Shown: piece after piece, positions 40,398 through 40,506 of the stretch
Position numbering within the stretch: the first letter of the stretch is position 1
How the letters are laid out: each line of letters starts with the position of its first letter
Position numbers and translations under genes: made by a program
NCBI RefSeq assembly: GCF_018861865.1
Contig: NZ_JAHLDV010000034.1
Location: forward strand, 1-40,506
Direction of reading: 5' to 3'
Length of the DNA stretch: 40,506 nt
Source: Clostridium frigoris
GTDB taxonomy: Bacteria > Bacillota > Clostridia > Clostridiales > Clostridiaceae
The notes under the pieces: model-generated
Seen by the model: the letters and a program-made list of their open reading frames with translations, nothing else
Told to the model about the DNA's origin: nothing
Databases searched by the model: none

Positions 40398-40506
40398 GTA
40401 CGTCCAGCATGTTAGCTGAGCCGATAGGCTGAAAGAAGCCTATGTCGCCTAACCAACGGGAAGACAACCTGAGAGCAAGGGATTTACTGGCAACGGTAGG
40501 GTCTGA
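40398..40506 (+). mobile_element. 5' end of a second group II intron, cut by the window edge
   Basis: Starts GTACGTCCAGCATGTTAGC, similar in plan to the GTTTGCCCGGCATGGGCGC end of the first intron, continues with ...CTGAGAGCAAGG and ends GGGTCTGA, the beginning of the TCTGAAGGAAG block seen in the first. As in that case the start lies just after a terminator hairpin. The maturase gene and 3' end lie outside. The 5' end differs from the first intron, so it is another intron rather than a recent copy. Confidence 0.65.

Overview
The window comes from a very AT-rich, low-GC anaerobic Firmicute, most likely a Clostridium sensu stricto relative. The signs are A/T-rich third codon positions, strong AGGAGG ribosome sites, anaerobe-type MinD/ferredoxin and Mrp ATPases, a SCIFF-type radical SAM maturase and DUF134 regulators. 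No rRNA or tRNA gene was seen.

Left end (1-5434): the end of an ABC-3 zinc/manganese permease, a scar of a YcgQ-like gene, and a complete group IIC intron (981-2893) sitting directly behind a terminator hairpin. A leftward group follows: hisC (one frameshift), a MOSC-domain gene and a metallo-beta-lactamase-fold gene.

Centre-left (5525-18722): the core of the window. Several related cassettes encode NifX/ORP-type metal-cluster-binding proteins, paired MinD-family ATPases carrying two [4Fe-4S] motifs, a C_GCAxxG_C_C protein, Mrp ATPases, flavoredoxin-like reductases, DUF5320 glycine-rich proteins and DUF134 regulators. The set resembles the orange-protein (orp) operons known from Desulfovibrio. 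Cassette 1 (5525-9992) is most complete and contains an Mrp-ORP fusion. Cassette 2 (12126-15660) has a doubly deleted flavoredoxin. Cassette 3 (16992-18660) is largely debris but keeps ORP, Fur and DUF134 genes. Cassette 4 (38448-40309) lies at the right end. Most are headed by the same promoter module: a consensus sigma-A promoter flanked by two copies of a palindrome related to TTGGCAWWTGCCAA. Between the cassettes lie a NifU-like scaffold gene and an scfB-like maturase broken by one ochre codon.

Middle (18744-23024): a histidine phosphatase, a frameshifted Crp/Fnr regulator, a thioredoxin-like gene, an A-type (HesB/IscA-like) fragment, a secreted small protein, and a ResA/TlpA plus CcdA pair for extracytoplasmic thiol chemistry.

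Tn3-family transposon (23178-33062): 42-bp inverted repeats and a perfect 5-bp target duplication (CTATT) bound an element of 9,885 bp. It carries tnpA, tnpR, a probable res site, a heterodimeric ABC exporter, a histidine-bearing membrane protein, an excisionase-like DNA-binding protein, a truncated MFS gene and a DUF1232 gene with no canonical start codon.

Right end (33063-40506): a response-regulator scrap, an acyl-CoA thioesterase flanked by a rhodanese gene and its decayed duplicate, then a sulfane-sulfur operon (rhodanese, ArsR, a four-domain CoA-disulfide-reductase/rhodanese/TusA/DsrE fusion, thioredoxin). Orp cassette 4 follows, then the 5' end of a second group II intron, again behind a terminator. 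The themes are metal/sulfur cofactor handling, thiol redox chemistry, and repeated duplication followed by decay.
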